Part shown: positions 1 through 12,779 of the stretch, in pieces | Position numbering within the stretch: position 1 is the first letter of the stretch | Layout of the letters: the number at the start of each line of letters is the position of its first letter | From: Lycium barbarum | Taxonomy: Eukaryota > Streptophyta > Magnoliopsida > Solanales > Solanaceae | Assembly: GCF_019175385.1 (NCBI RefSeq) | Contig: NC_083346.1 | Location: 60,479,821-60,543,820, forward strand | Direction of reading: 5' to 3' | Length of the DNA stretch: 64,000 nt | Notes under the pieces: generated by a model | Seen by the model: only the letters and a program-made list of their open reading frames with translations | Database searches by the model: none | Told to the model about the DNA's origin: nothing | Position numbers and translations under genes: made by a program

Positions 1-1053
1 AGGCTTGTTCAACCATCATCTAAGGTAAGTTTCATGACTAAACCATGTTGTTTAAGGTATTGGAAGGTTAAGATACTTGAATTGTAGAAAGACATAAGAA
101 ATGGGTCATTAATGAGTGAATAGTGCCATGTTTGGATGGTAGTTGGATTGAATCATAAATGTTGGGGTGTTGTGAGTATGAGTACGTCATAAATGATATT
201 TAGGTCATGGAATAAGTGTGATACATGAGAAAACGCGATAGTAAGCTATGACCATAAATGTGGAGAAATTGAAGAGAAATGGTGGATTGTGGTCAATGTA
301 TATGAATGATGATTGTGGATTGCATTATTGTGAATGTTGTTGTGAGCGTTTGCGAGTTGATATAGAACATGGGAAAAGTAGTGTAAACAAAGGAAGTGCT
401 GCCAAATTTTCCCTAGCTTTAGAAAGCCCGTTCTTATAATTGCTTAGCTAATGACGATATAAATTCTCTTGAAGGTAGAACGTGTGCATTAAAGGAGAAC
501 ACGCAAGCTATAGCTTAGTTAAATGTCAAAGGTATGTAAGGCTTATCCCTTCCTTCAAAGGTATGAATCTTTCAAACTTTCCATGATCCTCCTATATGAT
601 GGAACTTATAAGTTCTTTTACTAAATTACATACGAGCATGATAATGATGATAATGAGTTAAAGTATAGAGATTGGATAGTTCATGATATGATGATCCCAT
701 AACGTTGATGGTGTCATTATTGTTAACACTCACCTTATGCACTATTTCCTTCGTTCCGGAGCCTCATATCATTGGTACTATTTTGTGTATGTATTTTCGG
801 CGCGACAGTACTCGGCCCTTTCTATGTATAAAGGTACTATGTCTAGAGGCTCGTAGACAGATATACACAGTCAGCTATGTACAGTTAAACGTATTGTATT
901 TTGAATGGTTCGCGTCCCGGTGTAACGCGATATTAGAAAGTTTACTGCTAATGTTAATGAAAAAAAAAATGTGCCACTGTTCATACAGGATAGCGAAGGG
1001 GTGCTCGGTACAAGTATCGGGTACTCGTCACGGCCCCCAGTCGGGTCGTGATA
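1..1053 (+). mobile_element. Partial plus-strand LTR of an H-like Ty3/Gypsy element
   Basis: The first 650 bases align by eye, with indels, to the reverse complement of the H-family LTRs (for example 5100-5640) and to the P1 LTR at 45760-46250. Shared blocks include the run around 'ttgtttaaggtat', the box GGAAGTGCTGCCAAATTTTCC near 390-412 and 'aggtatgtaaggct' near 532. The right end GGGTCGTGATA resembles the family end GGGTCGTGACA with one C-to-T change. The hairpin block and minisatellite of the other LTRs are missing, so the 3' half is internally deleted. At 1054 the sequence switches abruptly to H0 internal DNA in the opposite orientation, so this is probably the 3' LTR end of an element inserted in H0. 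The left side lies outside the window and the target duplication cannot be checked. Confidence 0.7.
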
Positions 1054-3404
1054 GTCCCTTCTTGTTTGTCACTTATAAATCGCAATATCATTAACAAACG
1101 ACTCTACTGTTAGTTCCTTTGCCTCTATTCCAGTATAGCATCGCTATCCTTTACAATATTCCTTGAGTTATTTGCTCTCAATGTCATGTTGTTCAAGGTC
1201 TTCAAGAATGATTTCCAATACAGTCTCAGATACCCACTCGATTCTTGTTCATTTATTTACTAGCTATTAGACTCATTTCTGCATAACTCTCACTTTTTGT
1301 TTAGAGTCTATATCTGTCACATCATAGGATTCATCGTTTCAATCTCTACACTTGTATTTTCCTTACTTGTTTCCCCCCTTAAGGGTCTTACTTATACCAT
1401 TCTCAAATCCGTTACCTCACTTCCAATTCATATATCCCTTTCCTCAATACCCTTATTATACTGCATCATATTATTGCCATTTCCCATAATTTATAGCAAC
1501 AGTAATTCATGTGTGAAGTCTTAACATACTCATCTTGCAGTTTTGTGATCAAATAATACAACCAACATAGCAATCCAAACAAGGATGTATTTTACTTAGC
1601 TAAACCGTTAGTTATAAGTCAATCTCTATATCCGCTCCAATTAACAACCTCTGTCCCATAGGGATACTCGAAATAGTAGTATGTCTAGCTATCCGTACCA
1701 TCCATGTAATGTCACGTATTCCATTCTTCGATACTGAGAGTCCACTTATAACGCCATTTTTCCCTCTTCTTCCAATCTCAAGTTATTCCTCTCTTTCCCA
1801 TAATTGACTTCAATAACCATAAATGCATTTTCCTTTAAACTCGCCATCTTTATTTTCAAGGATCTAAGTCTCCTCCGCAACTAATACCCCTTATCCCTCA
1901 TACTCATTTACTCTTGTGTTGCACTCAACATTTATTTCAAAACCAATCATAATCATATCATATTTGTCATTGATGATAGCCTTGCTTTATCTCTTTATCG
2001 TCGTACAATAAACTCCTAATTCATGGCCATATTTTCTTTCCAACTTATTCCTTTATATACTTTACTCATTTTGTCTTGGTATAGGATATTCGTAGGAAAT
2101 GCATCTTCCTTTTCTCATAATATGACTACTTCTTAAGCGCGCATACTTCGCATATTTCCTTTTCATTCTATACCCATACTTATTCCTTTATATTCTTTCC
2201 TCCTCAATTTGTCTTATTACCTCCCATTTCATAATCATTACATTATTCCTCGTACAAGGAACCCTATTCTTAACTAAGTACCAATTTATCCTTTAGAATA
2301 TATTACTTCGATACAATCCATACTTCGCTTCCAAAATTTATTCTGTTCATACCGATCATCCCCTATCATCCTTATTATGCTGATCCTTTTCCTAACAATC
2401 ATTCTATTTCGTTATTCATCTTTCCTTAGTCTTAGTCTTTTACGTCCAGCCAAAGATATCACTCATGATCTTAATTATACAAATCACAAACTGTTACTAC
2501 TTTGCCATATCACTTTTTTCTGATTTCTTTTCAGTTGACTTCTGTTTTTTCCTTTTGCTTGCTATCATTTCTGTCATTGCGAAACCTCTATGTTGGACTT
2601 TCCCCTAACAAGGTCTTATAAGCTTTCTTATCTATTTCCCCATGGCTCGCTTATTGGTTTCACGCTTGCATTCACTCTTTATTCATATAGAACATGTCAC
2701 ATCTCTAGTCATTTCCTCGCTATACTTTACTTACTTCGTATTACAGTTCTTGCTACGTTCTCAGTATATCCTTATCATAATCAACTCTATAGAGTGACAC
2801 TTCTTGATCTCATTCGCAAGCCTGCTTATAAAATAGAATGAACCTCGTGAAGTAAGCATAAGACCTATTACTCTTTCTGCTCAGCCCTATACACTTACCA
2901 TATAAGTAGTCTTACCAATGTATTCACATTCGCTATAACCTTTCGTATTTCGTACCCCTGTCATGTTGTTACTTTATTTTGCTAATAGACTTCTCGTATT
3001 TTACTTGTGCTTATCCATCCAATCAATACTTCAATTCACACTCTGTTGGAGTTACCCTTTCTCTTTTATGTCATACTTTAGTACTACCCGCCTCCCTAAT
3101 TTACTCTAGCGTTTCTCCTTACTATATCAATGTCGATCTTATAGTTACCGTTGCTATCAATTCAACAGGATTTAACTCATTTCTTGTAGTTGTCAACGAT
3201 ACTCCTAACTTAATCCCGTCCTGCCATTACTTTTTTTTTCACAACATCTTTTCCTGTTAGGACATATTACGAGCTTATATCTTATCACCTTTAAATTCTA
3301 GGAACATTTCGGTAGACTTTCCTCTATATTTCTTACTATCTAAACCTCCACGCAGAAAATACCAACAACGCTTCACAGGGCTAATATATATACACGACAT
3401 ATCT
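1054..3404 (-). mobile_element. Non-coding internal region of element H0, duplication copy 1
   Basis: Nearly identical by eye to 7439-9791 and a diverged homologue of the E2 internal region (17190-20830) and the H1 internal region (13180-14639). All frames are short and low in complexity; I find no gag, protease, RT or integrase motif. A polypurine-like tract lies at 1371-1385 on the sense (minus) strand. It ends at TATCT (3400-3404), the 5 bp duplicated when the H1-type element inserted. The empty-site continuation 'tatctcagccacacaggg' is seen at 36246 and near 23984. This is a LARD-like internal region. Confidence 0.75.
1371..1385 (-). other. Internal (central-type) polypurine tract in H0 copy 1
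   Basis: On the minus strand this reads CCCTTAAGGGGGGAA, closely resembling the terminal tract beside the LTRs (6183-6198), but it lies inside the non-coding internal region. Equivalents occur at 7757-7770, 13593-13608 and, in family E2, 18783-18796. A role as a second plus-strand primer is inference. Confidence 0.5.
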
Positions 3405-3704
3405 TGTCACGACCCGACTAAGGGCCGCGATGGGTACCCAGGGCTAACCACCGAGCACCGCTCGTTCTGCTACTCATCATACTCATTTAACGCTCTTTTA
3501 TCAAATTTATACTCAAATCATGCGAAGGTCATGTTTCATTTGAAAACATAAATTCATTTATATACATATGCCTTTCGGCCATCAAAATAATATATATACA
3601 TACTGGCATCCTCGTGAGACCATATAACCCAACCTACGTATCTACGAGCCTCTACTAGAGTTCTAGGCATATGGATGGGACAAGCCCCGTCGTGCCCAAA
3701 ATAC

Positions 3705-3732
3705 ATATACATATATATATATATATATACAC
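3705..3732. repeat. (TA)n microsatellite in LTR a
   Basis: Alternating AT run near the LTR 3' end. The equivalent positions in LTRs b, c and d carry longer runs, so this tract accounts for part of the LTR length differences. Confidence 0.9.
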
Positions 3733-3826
3733 AAAAGTATCAACCCTATTAGCACCTCCGGAATAATGGAGTGCTCCTGCAAATTTGCTGATAGCTCTTA
3801 AAGGTCTGCGCCGTCTCCCTGTCTAC

Positions 3827-3884
3827 CTGTGGGCATGAACACAGTGTCCAAAGAAAACGGACGTCAGTACGAATATTGTACTGA
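3827..3884 (-). promoter_or_regulatory. Triple-hairpin block of LTR a
   Basis: Three inverted repeats in a row: CTGTG (3827-3831) with CACAG (3840-3844), GTCC (3846-3849) with GGAC (3859-3862), and TCAGTAC (3864-3870) with GTACTGA (3878-3884). The same layout is present in all other LTRs here that cover this segment; function unknown. Confidence 0.6.
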
Positions 3885-4090
3885 GTATATAAGGCATAAA
3901 TGAAACAAACATGATAGAGAAATCATAAATAATAAGGTGAGGCAAAACCTGCGCGACCCTTAAGGCTGAATGCATTTCATACACATATCATATATACATA
4001 ATCGTCGTACATGAATCATCATAGCGTGTACATCATCATGTTATATAATTCATCATCGTAGTACCGTATCCGCTCATACACATAAAACAT

Positions 4091-4232
4091 TATCCGTATT
4101 CGGCCACAGAGTGGCTCGAAATCATCCGTATTCGGCCACGTAGTGGCTCGACAATATCCGTATTCGGCCACGTAGTGACTCGATAGTATCACATACATAT
4201 CTTCCGTATTCGGCCACGTAGTGGCTCGACCA
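4091..4232 (-). repeat. Minisatellite of palindromic units in LTR a
   Basis: About four copies of a roughly 36-bp unit containing GCCAC-GTA-GTGGC, an interrupted palindrome with a 5-bp stem. It sits 200-350 bp upstream (sense) of the hairpin block, where repeated enhancer elements would be expected. Confidence 0.8.
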
Positions 4233-5882
4233 TATCACATACATCATAACAAGGATCAGTATATCCCATCATCATCATTGTCATCACATACATCTTATAA
4301 GCGTATCGCAACCTTTCATTTATGCATACATTTAAATTTAAAGATAATCTATGAACATCACAACATATTCGTAGCATGGACTTCGTATGAATATCGTAGG
4401 ATAGACTTTATAATCTCTAGGATTAAGCTCAACATTACCACTCTCATTTGTATAGCATATCTCTTACCTTTATCTCATATGAAATCCTCTATGGACATAG
4501 ACTCGCAACTTTGCAGAACATTGGTCATAAGACATGCAATAAAGCTTATGGACAATCTATAACAATGTCGGGGTGACCTAAGGTCGAGAACCCCCGATTA
4601 CATTATGGAGCATTCATAGAAATTCTGCCTCACATTGACGGAATTAGCATTAAAGATGAGTGTATACAACAAGTAACACCAATAGATCATAGTTAATGTC
4701 GTTAGCTTTGTATAGAAGTTATACCATGAACTCTAGAATCTTTGGACGTAAACTTAACATCTTCATTATCGTGCTCATAACATGTCTCTTATCCTTATAT
4801 CACGTGGCTATTTATGAACATAGGCTCTTGGTTCCGGAATATAAGGAAGCCATTGAAATGTAGGGAAATAATATCATAAGAATCGTATAAGGTTTGCCAT
4901 CTTCATAGGAATGTCGTTCATGAGCTTTAGGACTCCTAGACTTAGATTCATCATCAATATCGTCATGCTCACAACGTGTCTCTTTTCTTTATCTTGTGAT
5001 ACTTTTTATAATCGTAGACTCATAGTTTTTGATACGTACGAAAATCATAAAGAAGGAGGGGACATCATACTATAGGATTCATGCCTTAGAAAGAAGGAAC
5101 TAGCCTTACATAACTCTTTCGTTTAACAATTTCCATCGCTTGGTTGTTCTTCTCCAATGCTCACGTTCCTACCTTCAAGAGAATTCGCATTCACATTACC
5201 TAATCGATTACATAAACGTGCTTCCTAAAGATAGAGAAAATTGGGTAGGATTTTCTTTGTTTATACAACATTTCCCATATTGTATATCAACTCCCAAACA
5301 TTCATAATAACGTTCACAATATCATAACCATTAATCGTCATTCATCTACATTACCCTCATTTTACAATTCCACTTCAATTCATCCATAATCATGGTCATA
5401 GTATACTAGTACGTTTTCTCACATATAATTCTTATCCCATGTCCTTAATATCATTTATAGCATAACCATATTACAACACATCAATAATCATGACTCAATT
5501 CAAGTTATCACTCAAAATGACATTATTCACACATTCATGACCCATTTTCTATATCCTTTTTCAATCTAAGTGTTTCAACTTTCAAATACCTTAAACAACA
5601 TGGAGATACCATAAATATCACCTTAGATGGTGTAGGAATGAACCTCGAGTGCAAACACTTCACTTGAGCAAAACCCTAGTTTCACCTTCACTTGGATTCC
5701 TTGTCTTGGATGAACTTTAATGAGTTTCTTACATTTGATTAACTTGGTTTGATGTAATTGATCACAAATAACCCTTGAATTATTGTTGGAAAAGTATAGA
5801 GAGATATTTTAGAGAGAAGGTGTGTGAAGGGAAACGAAATAAATTGAACTTGAATCCTTGTATTAATACACAAAATTTGTAC

Positions 5883-6030
5883 CGTCCCATTTATACGGAC
5901 ACACATACGGTCCGTACAATTTATACGGTCCGTCTGTGTGACCGTATAATGGTTCCAGTGAACACTGCCAGTCTTGGCTAAATATACGACCATACCTATG
6001 GTCCGTATCTTTTGTACAGTCCGTACAATC
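5883..6030 (-). promoter_or_regulatory. TACGG/CCGTA inverted-repeat cluster in LTR a
   Basis: Several copies of TACGG-N-CCGTA and half-sites lie 150-300 bp inside the sense 5' end of the LTR. The same motif is clustered in LTRs b, c and d and in the P1 LTR. A protein-binding role is inference. Confidence 0.5.
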
Positions 6031-6182
6031 CACAGTTTTTTGAAAATCATTTTCGTCGACTCGTTTGATCTCCGATCCTTATAAAACCTTCTTGACACTT
6101 GTTTATCACTTCATTAACAATATAGGGGACATTATAACTCTTCTCCAGTGTGCATGAATGGAAAATTTTCCGAGGTGTAACA

Positions 6183-6491
6183 TTCTTCCCCCCTTGGGAA
6201 CATTCGTCCTCGAATGTTAAGCTATCCGGGATTCTACGAAAAGTTCGCCATATATTTTCCTTCAACTGACCCAGAGTATCATGACCACGCTATTCTTTCT
6301 TACCTCTTACTCCTCTTTTTTGATTACCCACTTAGTTTCATCGGCGTCGTATAAATACTTGCAAGTTACATAATCGTTCTTGCGTGATTCGTGTATATAC
6401 ACACTCATACATATACATGTATCCATATCCGTCTCTGTATTCATAATCTTACTCGTTTACATATCGTATCCGCAGTCATATTCATATACAT
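6183..6491 (-). mobile_element. Polypurine tract and 3' internal end of the inserted H1-type element, copy 1
   Basis: Directly beside LTR a, 'ttcttccccccttggg' reads on the minus strand as a G-rich polypurine tract ending at the LTR, as expected for the plus-strand primer. The following 'cattcgtcctcgaatgtta' is shared with 12796 onward and with E2 at 17208 onward. Similarity to 12780-13089 ends near 6491, which is taken as the duplication junction. Confidence 0.75.
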
Positions 6492-7438
6492 GCACTATCT
6501 ATAACATTTTAATCCTCTGACATGCACTATCTATAACATTCCTTTTGAATAGTTGAAAACGAGTTTCCTCCTTAGTAATGACTCTCGGTTGCAATACTCC
6601 CGTGATTCCCCAGGAATATCCTTTCAAGAGATATAAGTGAGTCACTTTCTTGATATGACCCTCCTTGATACTCGGACTCATCGATCATTTTTCTTACTCA
6701 ATAATGGTATTAAGTCTCACATGGTTTGAAAATCTCTCCCACTTCATTTCTTCCATATGACCATGATAATGGTATTGATTCACATCTGTAGAGTCTATAT
6801 AAATTTAATCCAAGATGTCATGTTGTAGGTGTCCCTCGTCGACTCATTAAAGACTTTATAATTTTTGAGAATTTCATAACCCTTTGGTAAACTATTGGAA
6901 ATTCGCTATAACCAGAATGATATAAAAATGAAAGTTCCAAAGCGTAATATTCCTCTAGTAACACCCCTTTATTCAATGATCCTATCGAATTCGTAGGTAA
7001 TCTAACACACCCAGGGCTATTGTAGGAAACATATAACATATACTTATTTAATATTCAAAGTATTTGTCCTATTTGTCCTTAATGATAACTCCAGCTCAAC
7101 ATTTCGACTCAATTTACCATGTATTTTCCCTTAACTGACCCGCAGTATCGCGAACACACTATTCTTGCTTACCTCTTACTCCTCTTTTTAAGTACCCAAT
7201 TGGTTTCATTCTAGACATGTAAATACTTGCAGGTTAGATAACCGTACTTGTGTGATTCGTATATGAACATCTAATCTTATTCGTAAACTTCCCTTACTTT
7301 GGTTCGTTCTATTTTACGTATCTCATACATACAAAAACTCTTTTGTCTATTTGTTGTAACTTATCTTGTCATACTCTTTTCTTTCCTTCATTTGTCCCGT
7401 GATAATCACATCTTATATTCTACTACAGAAAACTTTAT
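6492..7438 (-). mobile_element. Non-coding retroelement internal sequence between duplication copies
   Basis: No coding motif. Bases 7110-7265 are a diverged second copy of 6250-6420 (tract around 'cttacctcttactcctctttt'), so this is probably the 3' internal part of H0. A 21-bp direct repeat ('catgcactatctataacatt') occurs at 6489-6511 and 6519-6540. No hairpin block or LTR end is present. Confidence 0.5.
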
Positions 7439-9791
7439 GTCCCTTCTTGTTTGTCACTTATAAATTGCAATATCATTAACAAACGACTCTACTGTTAGTT
7501 CCTTTGCCTCTATTCCAATATAGCATCGCTATCCTTTACAATATTCCTTGAGTTATTTGCTCTCAATGTCATGTTGTTCAAGGTCTTCAAGAATGATTTC
7601 CAATACAGTCTCAGATACCCACTCGATTCTTGTTCATTTATTTACTAGCTATTCGACTCATTTCTGCATAACTCTCACTTTTTGTTTAGAGTCTATATCT
7701 GTCACATCATAGGATTCATCGTTTCAATCTCTACACTTGTATTTTCCTTACTTGTGTCCCCCCTTAAGGGTCTTACTTATACCATTCTCAAATCCGTTAC
7801 CTCACTTCCAATTCATATATCCCTTTCCTCAATACCCTTATTATACTGCATCATATTATTGCCATTTCCCATAATTTATAGCAACAGTAATTCATGTGTG
7901 AAGTCTTAACATACTCATCTTGCAGTTTTGTGATCAAATAATACAACCAACATAGCAATCCAAACAAGGATGTATTTTACTTAGCTAAACCGTTAGTTAT
8001 AAGTCAATCTCTATATCCGCTCCAATTAACAACCTCTGTCCCATAGGGATACTCGAAATAGTAGTATGTCTCGCTATCCGTACCATCCATGTAATGTCAC
8101 GTATTCCATTCTTCGATACTGAGAGTCCACTTATAACGTCATTTTTCCCTCTTCTTCCAATCTCAAGTTATTCCTCTCTTTCCCATAATTGACTTCAATA
8201 ACCATAAATGCATTTTCCTTTAAACCCGCCATCTTTGTTTTCAAGGATCTAAGTCTCCTCCGCAACTAATACCCCTTATCCCTCATACTCATTTACTCTT
8301 GTGTTGCACTCAACATTTATTTCAAAACCAATCATAATCATATCATATTTGTCATTGATGATAGCCTTGCTTTATCTCTTTATCGGCGAACGGTAAACTC
8401 CTAATTCATGGCCATATTTTCTTTCCAACTTATTCCTTTATATACTTTACTCATTTTGTCTTGGTATAGGATATTCGTAGGAAATGCATCTTCCTTTTCT
8501 CATAATATGACTACTTCTTAAGCGCGCATACTTCGCATATTTCCTTTTCTTTCTATACCCATACTTATTCCTTTATATTCTTTCCTCCTCAATTTGTCTT
8601 ATTACCTCCCATTTTATAATCATTACATTATTCCTCGTACAAGGAACCCTATTCTTAACTCAGTACCAATTTATCCTTTAGAATATATTACTTCGATACA
8701 ATCCATACTTCGCTTCCAAAACTTATTCTGTTCATACCGATCATCCCCTATCATCCTTATTATGTTGATCCTTTTCCTAACAATCATTCTATTTCGTTAT
8801 TCATCTTTCCATAGTCTTAGTCTTTTACGTCCAGCCAAAGATATCACTCGTGATCTTGATTATACAAATCACAAACTGTTACTACTTTGCCATATCACTT
8901 TTTTCTGATTTCTTTTCAGTTGACTTCTGTTTTTTCCTTTTGCTTGCTATCATTTCTGTCATTGCGAAACCTCTATGTTGGACTTTCCCCTAACAAGGTC
9001 TTATAAGCTTTCTTATCTATTTCCCCATGGCTCGCTTATTGGTTTCACGCTTGCATTCACTCTTTATTCATATAGAACATGTCACATCTCTAGTCGTTTC
9101 CTCGCTATACTTTACTTACTTCGTATTACAGTTCTTGCTACGTTCTCAGTATATCCTTATCATAATCAACTCTATAGAGTGCCACTTCTTGATCTCATTC
9201 GCAAGCCTGCTTATAAAATAGAATGAACCTCGTGAAGTAAGCATAAGACCTATTACTCTTTCTGATCAGCCCTATAGGCTTACCATATAAGTAGTCTTAC
9301 CAATGTATTCACATTCGCTATAACCTTTCGTATTTCGTACCCCTGTCATGTTGTTACTTTATTTTGCTAATAGACTTGTCGTATTTTACTTGTGCTTATC
9401 CATCCAATCAATACTTCAATTCACACTCTGTTGGAGTTACACTTTCTCTTTTATGTCATACTTTAGTACTACCCGCCTCCCTAATTTACTCTAGCATTTC
9501 TCCTTACTATATCAATGTCGATCTTATAGTTACCGTTGCTATCAATTCAACAGCATTTAACTCATTTCTTGTAGTTGTCAACGATACTCCTAACTTAATC
9601 CAGTCCTGCCATTACTTTTTTTTTTTCACAACATCTTTTCCCGTTAGGACATATTACAAGCTTATATCTTATCACCTTTAAATTCTAGGAAAATTTCGGT
9701 AGAGTTTCCTCTATATTTCCTACTATCTAAACCTCCACGCAGCAAATACCAACAACGCCTCACAGGGCTAATATATATACACGACATATCT
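7439..9791 (-). mobile_element. Non-coding internal region of element H0, duplication copy 2
   Basis: Matches 1054-3404 at a constant offset of 6385 bp with few substitutions and a 2-bp poly-T length difference near the end. It ends in TATCT (9787-9791), the left target-site duplication of H1. The internal polypurine tract is at 7757-7770. No coding capacity is visible. The interrupted H0 sequence resumes at 36251. Confidence 0.8.
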
Positions 9792-10089
9792 TGTCACGAC
9801 CCGACTAAGGGCCGCGATGGGTACCCAGGGCTAAGCACCGAGCACCGCTCGTAGACTACTCATCATACTCATTTAACGCTCTTTTATCAAATTTATACTC
9901 AAATCATGCGAAGGTCATGTTTCATTTGAAAACATAAATTCATTTATATACATATGCCTTTCGGCCATCAAAATAATATATATACATACTGGCATCCTCG
10001 TGAGACCATATAACCCAACCTACGTATCTACGAGCCTCTACTAGAGTTCTAGGCATATGGATGGGACAAGACCCCGTCGTGCCCAAAAT

Positions 10090-10091
10090 AC

Positions 10092-10127
<36 letters not shown>
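10090..10127. repeat. (TA)n microsatellite in LTR b
   Basis: Longer than the run at the same place in LTR a by about 12 bp. Confidence 0.9.
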
Positions 10128-10130
<3 letters not shown>

Positions 10131-10223
10131 AAAGTATAAACCCTATTAGCACCTCCGGAATAATGGAGTGCTCCTGCAAATTTGCTGATAGCTCTTAAAG
10201 GTTTGCGCCGTCTCCCTGTCTAC

Positions 10224-10281
10224 CTGTGGGCATGAACACAGTGTCCAAAGAAAACGGACGTCAGTACGAATATTGTACTGA
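10224..10281 (-). promoter_or_regulatory. Triple-hairpin block of LTR b
   Basis: Stems CTGTG/CACAG, GTCC/GGAC and TCAGTAC/GTACTGA, identical in layout to LTR a. Confidence 0.6.
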
Positions 10282-10487
10282 GTATATAAGGCATAAATGA
10301 AACAAACATGATAGAGAAATCATAAATAATAAGGTGAGGCAAAACCTGCGCGACCCTTAAGGCTGAATGCATTTCATACACATATCATATATACATAATC
10401 GTCGTACATGAATCATCATAGCGTGTACATCATCATGTTATATAATTCATCATCGTAGTACCGTATCCGCTCATACACATAAAACAT

Positions 10488-10628
10488 TATCCGTATTCGG
10501 CCACAGAGTGGCTCGAAATCATCCGTATTCGGCCACGTAGTGGCTCGACAGTATCCGTATTCGGCCACGTAGTGACTCGATAGTATCACATACATATCTT
10601 CCGTATTCGGCCCCGTACTGGCTCGACC
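10488..10628 (-). repeat. Minisatellite of palindromic units in LTR b
   Basis: About four units with the GCCAC-GTA-GTGGC core; the last unit has drifted to 'ggccccgtactggc'. Confidence 0.8.
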
Positions 10629-12284
10629 ATATCACATACATCATAACAAGGATCAGTATATCCCATCATCATCATTGTCATCACATACATCTTATAAGCG
10701 TATCGCAACCTTTCATTTATGCATACATTTAAATTTAAAGATAATCTATGAAAATCACAACATATTCGTAGCATGGACTTCGTATGAATATCGTAGGATA
10801 GACTTTATAATCTCTAGGATTAAGCTCAACATTACCACTCTCATTTGTATAGCATATCTCTTACCTTTATCTCATATGAAATCCTCTATGGACATAGACT
10901 CGCAACTTTGCAGAACATTGGTCATAAGACATGCAATAAAGCTTATGGACAATCTATAACAATGTCGGGGTGACCTAAGGTCGAGAACCCCCGATTACAT
11001 TATGGAGCATTCATAGGAATTCTGCCTCACATTGACGGAATTAGCATTAAAGATGAGTGTATACAACAAGTAACACCAATAGATCATAGTTAATGTCGTT
11101 AGCTTTGTATAGAAGTTATACCATGAACTCTAGAATCTTTGGACGTAAACTTAACATCTTCATTATCGTGCTCATAACATGTCTCTTATCCTTATATCAC
11201 GTGTCTATTTATTAACATAAGCTCTTGGTTCCGGAATATAAGGAAGCCATGGAAATGTAGAGAAATAATATCATAAGAATCGTATAAGGTTTGCCATCTT
11301 CATAGGAATGTCGTTCATGAGCTTTAGGACTCCTAGACTTAGATTCATCATCAATATCGTCATGCTCACAACGTGTCTCTTTTATTTATCTTGTGATACT
11401 TTTTATAATCGTAGACTCATAATTTTTGATACGTAGGAAAATCATAAAGAAGGAGGGGACATCATACTATAGGATTCATGCCTTAGAAAGAAGGGACTAG
11501 CCTTACATACCTCTTTCGTTTAACAATTTCCATCGCTTGGTTGTTCTTCTCCAATGCTCACATTCCTACCTTCAAGAGAATTCGCATTCACATTACCTAA
11601 TCGATTACATAAACATGCTTCCTAAAGATAGAGAAAATTGGGTAGCATTTTCTTTGTTTATACAACATTTCCCATATTGTATATCAACTCCCAAACATTC
11701 ATAATAATGTTCACAATATCATAACCATTAATCGTCATTCATCTACATTACCCTCATTTTACAATTCCACTTCAATTCATCCATAATCATGGTCATAGTA
11801 TACTAGTACGTTTTCTCACATATAATGCTTATCCCATGTCCTTAATATCATTTATAGCATAACCATATTACAACACATCAATAATCATGACTCAATTCAA
11901 GTTATCACTCAAAATGACATTATTCACACATTCATGACCCATTTTCTATATCCTTTTTCAATCCAAGTGTTTCAACTTTCAAATACCTTAAACAACATGG
12001 AGATACCATAAATATTACCTTAGATGGTGTAGGAATGAACCTCGAGTGCAAACACTTCACTTGAGCAAAACCCTAGTTTCACCTTCACTTGGATTCCTTG
12101 TCTTGGATGAACTTTAATGAGTTTCTTACATTTGATTAACTTGGTTTGATGTAATTGATCACAAATAACCCTTGAATTATTGTTGGAAAAGTATAGAGAG
12201 ATATTTTAGAGAGAAGGTGTGTGAAGGGAAACGAAATAAATTGAACTAGAATCCTTGTATTAATACACAAAATTTGTCCTGTCC

Positions 12285-12437
12285 CATTTATACGGACACA
12301 CATACGGTCCGTACAATTTATACGGTCCGTATGTGTGACCGTATAATGGTTCCAGTGAACACTGCCAGTCTTGGCTAAACATACGACCATACCTATGGTC
12401 CGTATCTTTTGTACAGTCCGTATAATGGACCGTACAA
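12285..12437 (-). promoter_or_regulatory. TACGG/CCGTA inverted-repeat cluster in LTR b
   Basis: Same cluster as in LTR a with one more copy near 12418-12436, where 'gtccgtataatggaccgtac' is present and LTR a has lost 12 bp. Confidence 0.5.
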
Positions 12438-12779
12438 TCCACAGTTTTTTGAAAATCATTTTCGTCGACTCGTTTGATCTCCGATCCTTATAAAACCTTC
12501 TTGACACTTGTTTATCACTTTATTAACAATATAGGGGACATTATAACTCTTCTCCAAAGCATTATTAAGCAATTGTTAATTCGTTATTTGTAAATACTTT
12601 CCGATACATCTCGTATGTCTTGCCTCCTCTTGGCAACTTTCTTCTCTTACTTCGAATGTCTTTGAAATCTCATTTAGAATCATCAAATGTTCTTTCTTAC
12701 TTATCAAAACATCGCATACTTCGTAACCTTCGTCAGTCTATTCAGTGTGCATGAATGGAAAATTTTCCGAGGTGTAACA

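Larger units (their letters stand above)
3405..6182 (-). mobile_element. LTR a, H1 family (3' LTR copy in the tandem duplication)
   Basis: Read on the minus strand the LTR starts TGTTACACCTCGG and ends GGGTCGTGACA; it is 2778 bp. It is followed on the low side by TATCT and H0 internal DNA, and on the high side by a polypurine tract, so it is a 3' LTR. It contains the hairpin block (3827-3884), a minisatellite with palindromic units (4091-4232), a TATA-proximal box (about 5233-5264) and a cluster of TACGG/CCGTA inverted repeats (5883-6030). Compared with LTR b it has a private deletion of about 200 bp between 6146 and 6150 (b positions about 12556-12752). Confidence 0.88.
9792..12779 (-). mobile_element. 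LTR b of H1 (3'-terminal LTR)
   Basis: 2988 bp, TG...CA ends on the minus strand. It abuts TATCT on the low side and polypurine tract 12780-12795 on the high side, so it is the 3' LTR. It keeps the roughly 200 bp missing from LTR a and carries the family's hairpin block, minisatellite and inverted-repeat cluster. Confidence 0.9.

Noticed and set aside
1297..1524. 75-codon frame repeated identically at 7682-7909, as a conserved small gene
   Set aside because: The identity is explained by the tandem duplication. The frame begins with TTG, is low in complexity and lies antisense to the element.
3395..3412. Deletion of the primer-binding site beside LTRs a and b
   Set aside because: The missing PBS is explained by TATCT being a target-site duplication: these are outer LTR ends against host DNA, confirmed by the continuation at 36246.
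4091..4232. CRISPR-like array (also 31961-32264)
   Set aside because: The units are imperfect minisatellites inside LTRs of a plant genome; no regular unique spacers and no cas genes.
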